A program made the translations under genes and the position numbers. Source: JAAYYM01 sp964483155 (lineage in GTDB: Bacteria; Bacillota; Clostridia; Lachnospirales; Lachnospiraceae). From it: a stretch of 64,000 bases of DNA. Under the pieces are notes generated by a model that searched no databases, was not told the DNA's origin, and was given only the letters and a program-made list of their open reading frames with translations. The DNA lies in assembly GCA_964483155.1 (NCBI GenBank), contig CAZAAC010000009.1, positions 1-64,000 of the forward strand, read 5' to 3'. Shown here piece by piece: positions 1 to 7,409 of the stretch; the first letter of the stretch is position 1, and each line of letters opens with the position of its first letter.

Positions 1-1
1 A

Positions 2-88
2 GCACCAGTAGAAGAAGCAGCAGCAGAAGAAGCAGCACCTGTAGAAGAAGCAGCCCCAGTAGAAGAAGCAGCTGTAGAGGAAACAGCA
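2..88 (+). repeat. In-frame Ala/Pro/Val/Glu linker repeat
   Basis: The DNA encodes three near-identical copies of the heptad APVEEAA plus degenerate copies, read in the frame of the downstream sugar-binding protein. Codons gta gaa gaa gca recur with small synonymous changes. This is the flexible tether typical between a lipoprotein anchor and the ligand-binding domain of Gram-positive substrate-binding proteins. It begins before the window, so the copy number is unknown. It is coding, not a CRISPR or satellite. Confidence 0.8.
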
Positions 89-1054
89 ACAGAAGGTGAA
101 GTTGGATTGATTTACTTGGTATCAAAAGGATTCCAGCATCAGTTCTGGCAGGCAGTATACCAGGGCGCACAAGAAGAAGCAGCAGAGCTTGGGGTAGAGC
201 TAAAAATGGAAGGTCCTGCAACAGAATCCGATATCGCAGACCAGGTACAGATGCTTAATAACGCAGTTAACCAGGCACCTATCGCAATCGGTCTTGCAGC
301 ACTTGATACAGAAGCATGTCTTGATGGTATAACAGCAGCAATGAATGCAGGCATTCCTATTATCGGATTTGACTCTGGTGTAGCAAATGCACCTGATGGC
401 GCTATTTTTGCAAGTGCATCAACAGATAACTATGCAGCAGGTGTGCTTGCAGCAGAAGAAACTTATAAGTTGATTGAGGCTAAATTAGCAGCAGGTACAA
501 AGATTGGTGTGCTCTCTCAGGATGCAACAGGAGAATCAGTTTTAAATCGTGGGTTTGGCTTTATAGATAAGATGAAAGAATTAATCGAAGCAAAGGACTT
601 GAAAGTATCTGTAGAAGGTCATGCTAAATTTGAGAACAAAGTAGATGGCGCAGATGTAGTTATTCAGGTAGCAGTTCCAGCATCTGTAACAGCAGAATTA
701 ATGGTAGTGGATGCACAGAATATGTTAAATGATGATGCCTTTATAGCGATTTATGGTTCAAATCAAGGTACAGCAGAAGCACTTGTAACAGCAGATGAAA
801 ACATGGATAAAGTAGGACCAGAGGGTATCGTTGGAGTTGGATTTGATGCAGGAACAGTTATCAAAGAAGCAGTAAGAAGTGGAAAATTAGCAGGCGCTAT
901 CACACAGGATCCTTTGAACATGGGCCGTAAAACAGTGGAATTGGCTGTTAAAGCTGCAAAGGGCGAAGCAGTAGAAGATGTTGATACTGGTTGCCAGTGG
1001 TACACAGCTGATAATATGGATGATGAGAATATTGCACCAAACCTTTATGATTGA
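2..1054 (+). CDS. ABC sugar-binding lipoprotein (type 1 periplasmic-binding fold), 5' end missing
   Basis: The reading frame is open from the left edge of the window, so the signal peptide and lipobox lie outside; the TTG at 107 is internal and not the true start. After the APVEEAA linker comes a Peripla_BP_4-type domain: GLIYLVSKGFQHQFWQAV opens the first beta-alpha unit, followed by IPIIGFDSGV, a GSNQGTAEAL segment and VGVGFDAGTVIKEAVRSGKL, the usual hinge and ligand-pocket elements of ribose/galactose-type binding proteins. It would capture a sugar or sugar alcohol outside the cell and hand it to an ABC permease encoded upstream. A stable hairpin follows the stop codon. The downstream hexitol/tagatose-phosphate genes suggest a galactitol-like or related hexose ligand, which is inference. 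Confidence 0.85.
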   Translation, partial: APVEEAAAEEAAPVEEAAPVEEAAVEETATEGEVGLIYLVSKGFQHQFWQAVYQGAQEEAAELGVELKMEGPATESDIADQVQMLNNAVNQAPIAIGLAALDTEACLDGITAAMNAGIPIIGFDSGVANAPDGAIFASASTDNYAAGVLAAEETYKLIEAKLAAGTKIGVLSQDATGESVLNRGFGFIDKMKELIEAKDLKVSVEGHAKFENKVDGADVVIQVAVPASVTAELMVVDAQNMLNDDAFIAIYGSNQGTAEALVTADENMDKVGPEGIVGVGFDAGTVIKEAVRSGKLAGAITQDPLNMGRKTVELAVKAAKGEAVEDVDTGCQWYTADNMDDENIAPNLYD

Positions 1055-1072
1055 TTAAACAAAAATAATGAT

Positions 1073-1103
1073 AGGAGACTGCCGATTTTTTCGGCAGTTT
1101 CCT
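1073..1103 (+). terminator. Terminator-like hairpin after the sugar-binding protein gene
   Basis: A 13-bp stem (1073-1085 with 1091-1103, one G-T pair) closes a five-T loop 19 bases after the stop codon. The T tract after the stem is weak, so it may end transcription partially or protect the 3' end of a binding-protein mRNA from decay. Confidence 0.55.
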
Positions 1104-1156
1104 AAATGTATATGAATAAGAATCTGATATTTTTATAATTGAAAAGAGGGTTATAA

Positions 1157-1546
1157 ATGGAACAGAATAATATTACAGGATTACAACATATTGGAATTCC
1201 AACAGATCGGATGAAGGAAACCCTTTTGTTTTATACAGAATTAGGATTTCAAGTAAAAATGCAGACAAAATTAAGAGAGACAGGAAAAAAAGTTGTATTT
1301 ATGGAACTTGGAAATCTGGTTTTAGAATTTTATGAGAGTACTATGTTAGCAAAGCAAAGTGGTGCTTTCAATCATATTTGTCTAAATGTCACAGATATAG
1401 AGGAAATATTTTATAAAATGTCAAATGCAAACTGTATATTTGTAGATTCAGAAATTAAAAAATTACCATTTTGGGAGAATGGGATTGCCTACTTCAATGT
1501 ATTGGGACCCAATGCAGAACAAATTGAATTTTGTAAAATACTTTAG
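1157..1546 (+). CDS. VOC-family (glyoxalase/bleomycin-resistance fold) protein
   Basis: A 129-residue protein, the normal size for a single vicinal-oxygen-chelate module. It starts with LQHIGIPTDRMKETLLFYTE, the first beta-alpha-beta unit with the usual metal-ligand histidine, and has a second half beginning FNHICLNVTDIEEIF and ending GPNAEQIEFCKIL, where the terminal Glu is the usual second metal ligand. VOC enzymes include glyoxalase I, epimerases and dioxygenases; substrate cannot be read from sequence. It sits 23 bases before the sugar kinase, so it is probably co-transcribed with it and may act on a reactive by-product or an isomer of the sugar being catabolised. Start ATG has AAAGAGG upstream. 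Confidence 0.75.
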   Translation: MEQNNITGLQHIGIPTDRMKETLLFYTELGFQVKMQTKLRETGKKVVFMELGNLVLEFYESTMLAKQSGAFNHICLNVTDIEEIFYKMSNANCIFVDSEIKKLPFWENGIAYFNVLGPNAEQIEFCKIL

Positions 1547-1569
1547 TTTTTAAAGGAGTGTAAATAAAA

Positions 1570-2541
1570 ATGATAGAAATAGTAGCTTTGGGAGAATTGT
1601 TAATAGATTTTACGCAAGTGGGAATAGCAGAAGACGGACAAAGACTATTCAAACAAAACCCAGGCGGAGCACCAGCAAATGTTTTATGTGCAGCCAGTAA
1701 GCTTGGAGCAAAAACAGCATTCATCGGTAAGGTGGGAGATGATATACATGGGCGATATTTAAAGAATGTATTGCGAGAATGTAATGTGGATGCAGATAAA
1801 GTGATATTAGACCCAATGACATATACGACATTGGCATTTGTTCAGTTAAACGAAGCAGGTGATAGACGATTTTCTTTTGCAAGAAAACCAGGAGCAGATA
1901 TATGTCTCAGAAAAGAAGAAATAGATGAGGAAATTTTTGATGACACCTGCATTTTGCATGTGGGTTCGTTATCTTTGACAGATAATCCAGCTAAAGATGC
2001 AACTATATATGCAATTCAAGAAGCAAAAAAAAGAAACTGTATCATCTCATATGATCCAAACTATAGGGCAGGACTGTGGCATGATGAAGAAACAGCAATA
2101 AAAGAAATGCGTAGTGTTATTAAATATGCGGATGTAATGAAGTTGGCAGAAGAAGAAATGAATTTACTAACATCTGAGCATGTCCCGGAAGCTGCAGCTG
2201 CATACTTATTTGAAAAAGGAGTAAAAGTAGTAATAATTACATTAGGTGAAGCGGGTGCATATGTATACGCAAAAAACCAAGGTAGCCATGTGAATGGATA
2301 TAAGAGTGTAGTTGCCAATACAACAGGGGCAGGAGATGCTTTTTGGGGAGGTTTTTTGTATCAGTTGATTAAGAAAGGTAAAAAACCGGAAGATATTATT
2401 TTAGAGGAAGTGATAGAGTTTGCAAACTTTGCAAACGCTGTAGCCTCGCTATGTGTTGAAAGAGACGGTGCAATTTATGCAATGCCCAATCTTGTTGAAG
2501 TGAATGAAAGAATGAAAAAGAATCAAATTGAAATCATTTAG
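1570..2541 (+). CDS. PfkB-family sugar (phosphate) kinase, fructokinase-like
   Basis: A 323-residue ribokinase/PfkB-fold enzyme. The N-terminal signature NPGGAPANVLCAASKLG (about residues 30-46) and the C-terminal anion-hole signature NTTGAGDAFWGG (250-261, catalytic base Asp256) are both intact. The best overall resemblance is to fructokinase, but within this operon it could phosphorylate tagatose-6-phosphate to the 1,6-bisphosphate, the substrate of the GatY/GatZ-type aldolase encoded nearby; PfkB members make both reactions (for example LacC, ScrK). ATG start with AAAGGAG ten bases upstream. No operator palindrome lies before it; the strong promoter at 2603 drives the following genes. Confidence 0.85.
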   Translation: MIEIVALGELLIDFTQVGIAEDGQRLFKQNPGGAPANVLCAASKLGAKTAFIGKVGDDIHGRYLKNVLRECNVDADKVILDPMTYTTLAFVQLNEAGDRRFSFARKPGADICLRKEEIDEEIFDDTCILHVGSLSLTDNPAKDATIYAIQEAKKRNCIISYDPNYRAGLWHDEETAIKEMRSVIKYADVMKLAEEEMNLLTSEHVPEAAAAYLFEKGVKVVIITLGEAGAYVYAKNQGSHVNGYKSVVANTTGAGDAFWGGFLYQLIKKGKKPEDIILEEVIEFANFANAVASLCVERDGAIYAMPNLVEVNERMKKNQIEII

Positions 2542-2551
2542 GAAAAATAGA

Positions 2552-2586
2552 ATATTATAACAAAACGGTAGGATATTATAACAAAA
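2552..2586 (+). repeat. 14-bp direct repeat, 21-bp period, upstream of the aldolase promoter
   Basis: ATATTATAACAAAA occurs at 2552-2565 and again at 2573-2586. The period of 21 bp is two helical turns, and the second copy ends 16 bases before the -35 box, so both face the same side as the polymerase. It may be an activator site or an UP-like A/T element. Confidence 0.5.
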
Positions 2587-2602
2587 ATAAAAGAAGAACC
2601 TC

Positions 2603-2631
2603 TTGACAGAAAATAGGGAAAGAGGTAAAAT
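2603..2631 (+). promoter_or_regulatory. Sigma-A promoter for the aldolase-LacI transcript
   Basis: TTGACA (2603-2608), a 17-bp spacer and TAAAAT (2626-2631) form a near-consensus vegetative promoter 43 bases before the aldolase start. The palindromic operator at 2643 begins 11 bases after the -10 box, over the expected transcription start, which fits repression. Confidence 0.85.
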
Positions 2632-2642
2632 TTAATTATAAA

Positions 2643-2656
2643 CCGAAACGTTTCGG
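2643..2656 (+). promoter_or_regulatory. LacI-family operator, copy 1
   Basis: CCGAAACGTTTCGG is a perfect 14-bp palindrome with the central CG typical of LacI-family sites. It sits just downstream of the -10 box of the promoter for the aldolase and LacI genes. An identical copy is found at 4581-4594. The nearby regulator gene at 3522 is the natural candidate to bind it, giving autoregulation. Confidence 0.85.
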
Positions 2657-2673
2657 AAAAAAGGAGAAAAGCA

Positions 2674-3522
2674 ATGGCTCTTATAACTTCTAAAGAAATG
2701 TTGTTAAATGCACAAAAAGGCGGATATGCTGTAGGAGCGTTTAACGTAGAAAATATGGAGATGGTAAAAGCAGTGATAGCTGCGGCTGAGGAACTGCGGG
2801 CACCGGTTATACTGCAGACAACACCGTCTACAATAAAATATGGAACGATTGAGACATATTCTGCGATTGTGCAGGCAGAAGCAAAAAATGCGCATGTGCC
2901 GATTGCATTGCATTTGGATCACGGAAGTAGTTTTGAGTTAGCGGTGCAGGCTATTAAAAACGGATATACATCTGTTATGATTGATGGTTCTGGATTACCT
3001 TTTGAAGATAATATTGCAATAACAAAGAGGGTAGTTGAGGTTGCAAATGCAGTAGGCATACCAGTAGAAGCAGAACTTGGGAAAATTGGTGGAAAAGAAG
3101 ATGATCTTCAAGCTGAAGCTGATACAAATACAGATCCAGAAGAGGCAAGAATTTTTGTTGAAAAAACTGGAATCAGTTCATTAGCGGTTGCAATTGGAAC
3201 AGCGCACGGTTACTATATAGGTATTCCGGTACTTGACAAGGAACGATTGTCAAAAGTGAAACAAGTCGTAACGATTCCGCTTATTCTGCATGGCGCTTCA
3301 GGGCTCAGCGATGAGGAAGTACGTGAGTGCGTCAGAAGGGGTATTTGTAAGGTGAATTTTGCTACTGAGCTTCGTGCGGCATATACTGATGCAGGGAGAA
3401 AATTATTGGCAGAAAAACCTGAAACGTTTGATCCGAAGGCACTTGGAAAGTCCGGAATGGCGGCTGTAAAAGAGCTGGTTATTAACCATATGCGAGTGTG
3501 TGGATGTGACGGAAGGGCATAA
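2674..3522 (+). CDS. gatY: Class II ketose-bisphosphate aldolase, GatY/KbaY-like
   Basis: A 282-residue class II aldolase, the length of GatY/KbaY and short-form FbaA enzymes. Catalytic Asp82 and the zinc ligands His83 (LHLDHG), His178 (GTAHGYY) and His206 (LILHGASG) fall at the positions expected for GatY. It should split tagatose- or fructose-1,6-bisphosphate into dihydroxyacetone phosphate and glyceraldehyde-3-phosphate in the cytoplasm. A GatZ homologue at 7410 in the same locus argues for the tagatose-bisphosphate form, but fructose-bisphosphate activity cannot be excluded. The ATG has AAAGGAG upstream. The gene lies directly behind the operator-controlled promoter and overlaps the LacI start by one base. 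Confidence 0.85.
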   Translation: MALITSKEMLLNAQKGGYAVGAFNVENMEMVKAVIAAAEELRAPVILQTTPSTIKYGTIETYSAIVQAEAKNAHVPIALHLDHGSSFELAVQAIKNGYTSVMIDGSGLPFEDNIAITKRVVEVANAVGIPVEAELGKIGGKEDDLQAEADTNTDPEEARIFVEKTGISSLAVAIGTAHGYYIGIPVLDKERLSKVKQVVTIPLILHGASGLSDEEVRECVRRGICKVNFATELRAAYTDAGRKLLAEKPETFDPKALGKSGMAAVKELVINHMRVCGCDGRA

Positions 3523-4529
3523 TGATGGTAGCGACAATTAAGGATATTGCACAGAAGACAGGACTTGGACTTGCAACAATTTCATCCTATTTGAATGGGA
3601 AAAATGTGCGAGACAAAAATAAAATTTTGATAGAGCAGGCCATCGAGGAACTCCATTTTGAAGTAAATGAGATGGCACGTGGCATGCGAACCAATAAGAC
3701 AAAAACGGTTGGTGTAATTATTCCGGAATTAAATAATGTCTTTTGTGCGGAAATTATATCCAGTATTGAGGATATTTTGAGAAATCAAGGTTATGCAACG
3801 ATTATATGCGATTGTCGAACAAATAAAAAATTAGAGAATGAAGCGGCAGAATTTCTTTATCGTAAACGTGTAGATGCGATTATTAATATGCCAGTAAGTA
3901 GTGATGGGTCTCATTTGCAGATATTTAAGGACAACAATATTCCCATATTACTAATTGATAGAAGGATTAAAAGCTTGGAATGTGATTGTGTATTGGTGGA
4001 TAATATTGCTGCAGTGAAAAATGCTGTTGGGTTTCTAATGAAAATGGGACATACCAGAATCGGTTTTCTTGGTGGACCTGAAGATATCTATACGGCACAG
4101 GAGCGCTTAGAGGGTTTTAGAGTAGCATATGGTGAAACAAATCACAGATTGAAGGAAGACTGGATTGTTCATGGAGATTATACCATTCAGGGCGCAGTCA
4201 GGGGGATGGGGCAATTGATGAGAAAATGCCCTGAGTTGACAGCAGTTATTGTGGCTAATTACGAGATGACTATGGGTGCGATGATCGGAGCGAATGAGAT
4301 GGGAGTCAGAATTCCAAAACAGGTTTCGATGATTGGATTTGACAACGTAGAGTTTGCAAAGGCGGTAACTCCGAAACTTACAATTGTATCACAACCAACG
4401 GGTGAGATTGCATTGAAGGCCGCCAACATAATACTGACACGACTGTCAGGAAACGTAGAAAAGCCGCAAATATGGTATTTGCAGACTTCTATCATAGAAG
4501 GAGATTCGGTCAGAGAATGTAGTTTCTAA
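3522..4529 (+). CDS. LacI-family transcriptional repressor of the hexitol locus
   Basis: A 335-residue LacI/GalR regulator. The N-terminal helix-turn-helix reads ATIKDIAQKTGLGLATISSY, followed by the hinge (MARGMRTNKTKTVGVIIPEL) and a periplasmic-binding-like effector domain with the usual FLGGPEDIYTAQERLEGF and ISMIGFDNVEFA-like segments. The ATG overlaps the aldolase stop codon (TAATG); a second ATG at 3525 is equally possible. The effector is probably an intermediate or the imported sugar. Two identical CCGAAACGTTTCGG palindromes flank this gene, one before the aldolase and one before the FGGY kinase, so it most likely represses both transcripts including its own. Confidence 0.9.
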   Translation: MMVATIKDIAQKTGLGLATISSYLNGKNVRDKNKILIEQAIEELHFEVNEMARGMRTNKTKTVGVIIPELNNVFCAEIISSIEDILRNQGYATIICDCRTNKKLENEAAEFLYRKRVDAIINMPVSSDGSHLQIFKDNNIPILLIDRRIKSLECDCVLVDNIAAVKNAVGFLMKMGHTRIGFLGGPEDIYTAQERLEGFRVAYGETNHRLKEDWIVHGDYTIQGAVRGMGQLMRKCPELTAVIVANYEMTMGAMIGANEMGVRIPKQVSMIGFDNVEFAKAVTPKLTIVSQPTGEIALKAANIILTRLSGNVEKPQIWYLQTSIIEGDSVRECSF

Positions 4530-4539
4530 TAGTGTAACA

Positions 4540-4565
4540 GATCGGTGTGCAGAAATACACCGATC
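4540..4565 (+). terminator. Hairpin after the LacI gene
   Basis: A perfect 9-bp stem (GATCGGTGT at 4540-4548 with its complement at 4557-4565) with an 8-base loop follows the stop codon by ten bases, with only AAATTT behind it. It could be a weak terminator separating the aldolase-LacI transcript from the operator-controlled kinase transcript. Confidence 0.45.
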
Positions 4566-4580
4566 AAATTTGCACAATAA

Positions 4581-4594
4581 CCGAAACGTTTCGG
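4581..4594 (+). promoter_or_regulatory. LacI-family operator, copy 2
   Basis: The same 14-bp palindrome CCGAAACGTTTCGG as at 2643, here 76 bases before the FGGY kinase ATG. Flanking bases (AA before, AAAA after) also match the first site. I see no convincing -35/-10 pair around it, so whether it blocks initiation or acts as a roadblock to readthrough is open. Confidence 0.8.
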
Positions 4595-4669
4595 AAAAAG
4601 AATGTATGAGGCGCTACCGAAATAGTCATGTGAAAAGAGAATGTATAGATTTAATGGAGGAAAAGTATT

Positions 4670-6193
4670 ATGGGCAAATATTTAATGGGAATTGATATTG
4701 GAACAAGTGCATGTAAAGTTGCAATATTTGATAAAACAGGAAAAGTGCTAGCAGCAAAAAGTAGCGATTATAATGTGTACTATCCGAAGCCGGGTTATGT
4801 TGAGCAGAATCCAGAGGAATGGTGGGATGCTGTCTGCATAGCTACAAAAGAAGCAATCCGTGAAGCAGATATAGATCCCAAGGAAATTACAGGTGTTGGA
4901 ATAGATGGCCAAAGTTGGTCAGCAATTGCAATTGATCATAAAGGAAATGTATTAACAAATACACCTATTTGGATGGATACCAGGGCCACAGATATTTGTG
5001 AACGCCTTAATCAAAAAATTGGAGCGGAGAAGATTTTTGAACTCGCCGGGAATGGACTGCAGCCGTCCTACTCGACAGCCAAGATTATCTGGTATAAAGA
5101 AAACCTTCCAGAAGTATATCAGAATATACATAAGGTATTACAATCGAATGGTTATATTGCATATCGATTAACAGATATAATTACGATGGACAAATCGCAA
5201 GGTTATGGAATGCATTGCTTTAATATGAGAAGAGGCACATGGGATAAAAATATGTGTGAAAAACTTGGAATTGAATATAAGATGCTACCAGATTTGTATG
5301 ATTGCGATGAGATAGTGGGAACGGTTACAGCAAAAGCAGCCTTAGAAACAGGACTGGCAAAAGGGACACCCGTTGTTGCAGGTGGACTAGATGCAGCATG
5401 TGGAACACTCGGAGCAGGTGTGATTCACCCTGGAGAAACGCAGGAGCAAGGTGGTCAAGCGGGTGGCATGAGCATCTGTATTGAAGAATACAAGGCGGAT
5501 CCTGCGCTGATTTTGAGCTTTCATGTTGTTCCCAATCTTTGGCTATTACAAGGAGGTACTGCAGGCGGCGGAGGTGTTATGCGCTGGCTTGAGCAAGAAT
5601 TTGCAGATTATGAAAGGGAGATAGCAAAAGAAATCGGAAAAAGTTCCTTTGAACTTTTGAATGAGATAGCAGAAAAGGTGCAGCCAGGAAGCGATGGTGT
5701 TATTTTCTTACCCTATATGGCAGGAGAACGCTCGCCTATTTGGGATCCAAATGCAAAAGGTGTTTTTTATGGACTTGATTTTAGCAAGACAAAGGGGCAT
5801 ATCGTTCGCGCAGCAATGGAGGGTGTGGCATATGCTTTACGGCACAATCTGGAAGTGGCATCAAAAGCTGGTGCTGATACGGAAGAACTTCTTGCGATGG
5901 GCGGTGCAGCCAATTCATTGCTGTGGACGCAAATAAAAGCTGATGTTACAGGAAAGGTCATCAAGGTACCAGCCTCTGATACGGCAACGACACTAGGAGC
6001 GGCATTATTAGCAGGTGTCGGATGTGGAATGTATCAGAATTATGAGAAGGCAATAGCCGAGACTGTCCGTGTAAAACGGGAGCATAAGCCGAACCTGAAT
6101 CATGCGCGTATATATGAAAAAAATTATGAAATATATCTAGAATTATATCAACAATTGAAGGGTATCATGAAAAAGCAGTCTGAAGTCATATAA
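4670..6193 (+). CDS. FGGY-family carbohydrate kinase (xylulokinase-like)
   Basis: A 507-residue two-domain FGGY kinase with an actin-like fold. The first phosphate loop MGIDIGTSACKVAIFD is at residues 6-21, the segment GVGIDGQSWSAIAID replaces the GQMHG of true xylulokinases, GGLDAACGTLGAGV carries the catalytic Asp, and the C-terminal adenosine motif LLAMGGAANSLLW is present. FGGY enzymes phosphorylate polyols and ketoses. In this locus it may phosphorylate an imported unphosphorylated hexitol so that the GatD-like dehydrogenase can use it; xylulose or another ketose is the alternative. RBS GGAGG eight bases before ATG. First gene of the run behind operator copy 2. Confidence 0.8.
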   Translation: MGKYLMGIDIGTSACKVAIFDKTGKVLAAKSSDYNVYYPKPGYVEQNPEEWWDAVCIATKEAIREADIDPKEITGVGIDGQSWSAIAIDHKGNVLTNTPIWMDTRATDICERLNQKIGAEKIFELAGNGLQPSYSTAKIIWYKENLPEVYQNIHKVLQSNGYIAYRLTDIITMDKSQGYGMHCFNMRRGTWDKNMCEKLGIEYKMLPDLYDCDEIVGTVTAKAALETGLAKGTPVVAGGLDAACGTLGAGVIHPGETQEQGGQAGGMSICIEEYKADPALILSFHVVPNLWLLQGGTAGGGGVMRWLEQEFADYEREIAKEIGKSSFELLNEIAEKVQPGSDGVIFLPYMAGERSPIWDPNAKGVFYGLDFSKTKGHIVRAAMEGVAYALRHNLEVASKAGADTEELLAMGGAANSLLWTQIKADVTGKVIKVPASDTATTLGAALLAGVGCGMYQNYEKAIAETVRVKREHKPNLNHARIYEKNYEIYLELYQQLKGIMKKQSEVI

Positions 6194-6275
6194 CAAGAAA
6201 GTAGAACCAGTTAATTAAATAACAAAGCGGAATACAAGAAGATTACTATTAAAAAAGAATAGGAGAGAATTAATT

Positions 6276-7325
6276 ATGAAAGCAGGCGTCGTACATGCAA
6301 GAGATGATTTGCGATATGAAGAAATTGAAAAACCAGTACCTGAAGCAGGTCAGGTACTCATTAAAGTAAAGTATACGGGAATATGTGGATCTGATATTCC
6401 ACGTGTGAATGGAGATGCATGCCATTATTTCCCAAATGTGCTCGGACACGAATTTTCAGGCACAGTGGAAGAAGTTGGGGAAGGTGTCACAAGTTTAATT
6501 CCAGGAGACAGAGTCGCTGGAGTGCCACTTATTCCATGCTTGAAATGCGAAGATTGTCAAAAGGGCAATTACTCTCTTTGTAAGCACTATAGTTTTATTG
6601 GGTCAAGAGAGTATGGGAGCTTTGCGGAGTATGTAGTAGTACCTGAAAAAAATGCTGTGAAGTTTGAAAAAGAAGTTTCTTTTGAACAGGGTGCATTTTT
6701 CGAACCAGCTACAGTTGCTTTGCATGGTTTGCAAAGAGTTGATTATAAGGGCGGTAAAACAGTGGCCATCCTTGGTGGAGGAACAATCGGGCTGTTTGTT
6801 ATGCAGTGGGCAAAGATATTTGGTGCCAAAAAAGTTGTTGTTTTTGATATCGTATCTGACAGACTCGAACTGGCAATCAGACTTGGTGCAACAAACACAA
6901 TCAATACGCTAGAGGCTGACTACTTACAAAAGGCAGATGAGGTAACAGAAGGTAAGGGCTTTGATTATGTATATGAGACTGCGGGCAATACAATTACTAT
7001 GAAAATGGCATTTGCACTTGCCGGAAATAAAGCTAATGTGTGTTTTGTTGGAACACCTACGAGAGAATTAAATTTTTCTGTAGAAGAGTGGGAAAATATG
7101 AATCGTAAGGAATTTAATCTGACAGGCTCGTGGATGTCATACAGCGCACCATTCCCAGGACATGAGTGGGAATTGACAGCTTATTATTTTAAAACTGGGG
7201 AGCTTAAGTTTGATCAATCCTTTATATTTAAAAAAGTACCTCTCAGTCAGATCGCAGATGCATTTGAGATGTTCAAAATACCAGGAGCTGTAAAAGGAAA
7301 GATATTGATAGACAGTGAAGTATAG
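6276..7325 (+). CDS. gatD: Galactitol-1-phosphate 5-dehydrogenase (zinc alcohol dehydrogenase family)
   Basis: A 349-residue medium-chain zinc dehydrogenase. Catalytic zinc ligands Cys37, His58 (GHEF) and Glu143 and the structural zinc cysteines Cys88, Cys91, Cys94 and Cys102 are all present; the NAD-binding loop LGGGTIG is at 166-172. The segment GSWMSYSAPFPGHEWE near residues 284-299 closely recalls E. coli GatD (GSWMNYSSPWPGQEWE from memory), which makes this more specific than a general sorbitol dehydrogenase call. GatD oxidises galactitol-1-phosphate to D-tagatose-6-phosphate with NAD+. Its place between the FGGY kinase and the GatZ homologue supports the route. RBS AGGAGAG precedes the ATG. 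Confidence 0.85.
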   Translation: MKAGVVHARDDLRYEEIEKPVPEAGQVLIKVKYTGICGSDIPRVNGDACHYFPNVLGHEFSGTVEEVGEGVTSLIPGDRVAGVPLIPCLKCEDCQKGNYSLCKHYSFIGSREYGSFAEYVVVPEKNAVKFEKEVSFEQGAFFEPATVALHGLQRVDYKGGKTVAILGGGTIGLFVMQWAKIFGAKKVVVFDIVSDRLELAIRLGATNTINTLEADYLQKADEVTEGKGFDYVYETAGNTITMKMAFALAGNKANVCFVGTPTRELNFSVEEWENMNRKEFNLTGSWMSYSAPFPGHEWELTAYYFKTGELKFDQSFIFKKVPLSQIADAFEMFKIPGAVKGKILIDSEV

Positions 7326-7409
7326 TAGGTGCATAAATTAAGAAATGAATTATCTAAAGATAATGAACAACGAGTGAAATAAAAATACAAGAGAAAGAAG
7401 GAACTATAG

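Noticed and set aside
2..88. Tandem repeat that could look like a CRISPR or satellite
   Set aside because: It stays in the reading frame of the binding protein and encodes an APVEEAA linker; there are no unique spacers.
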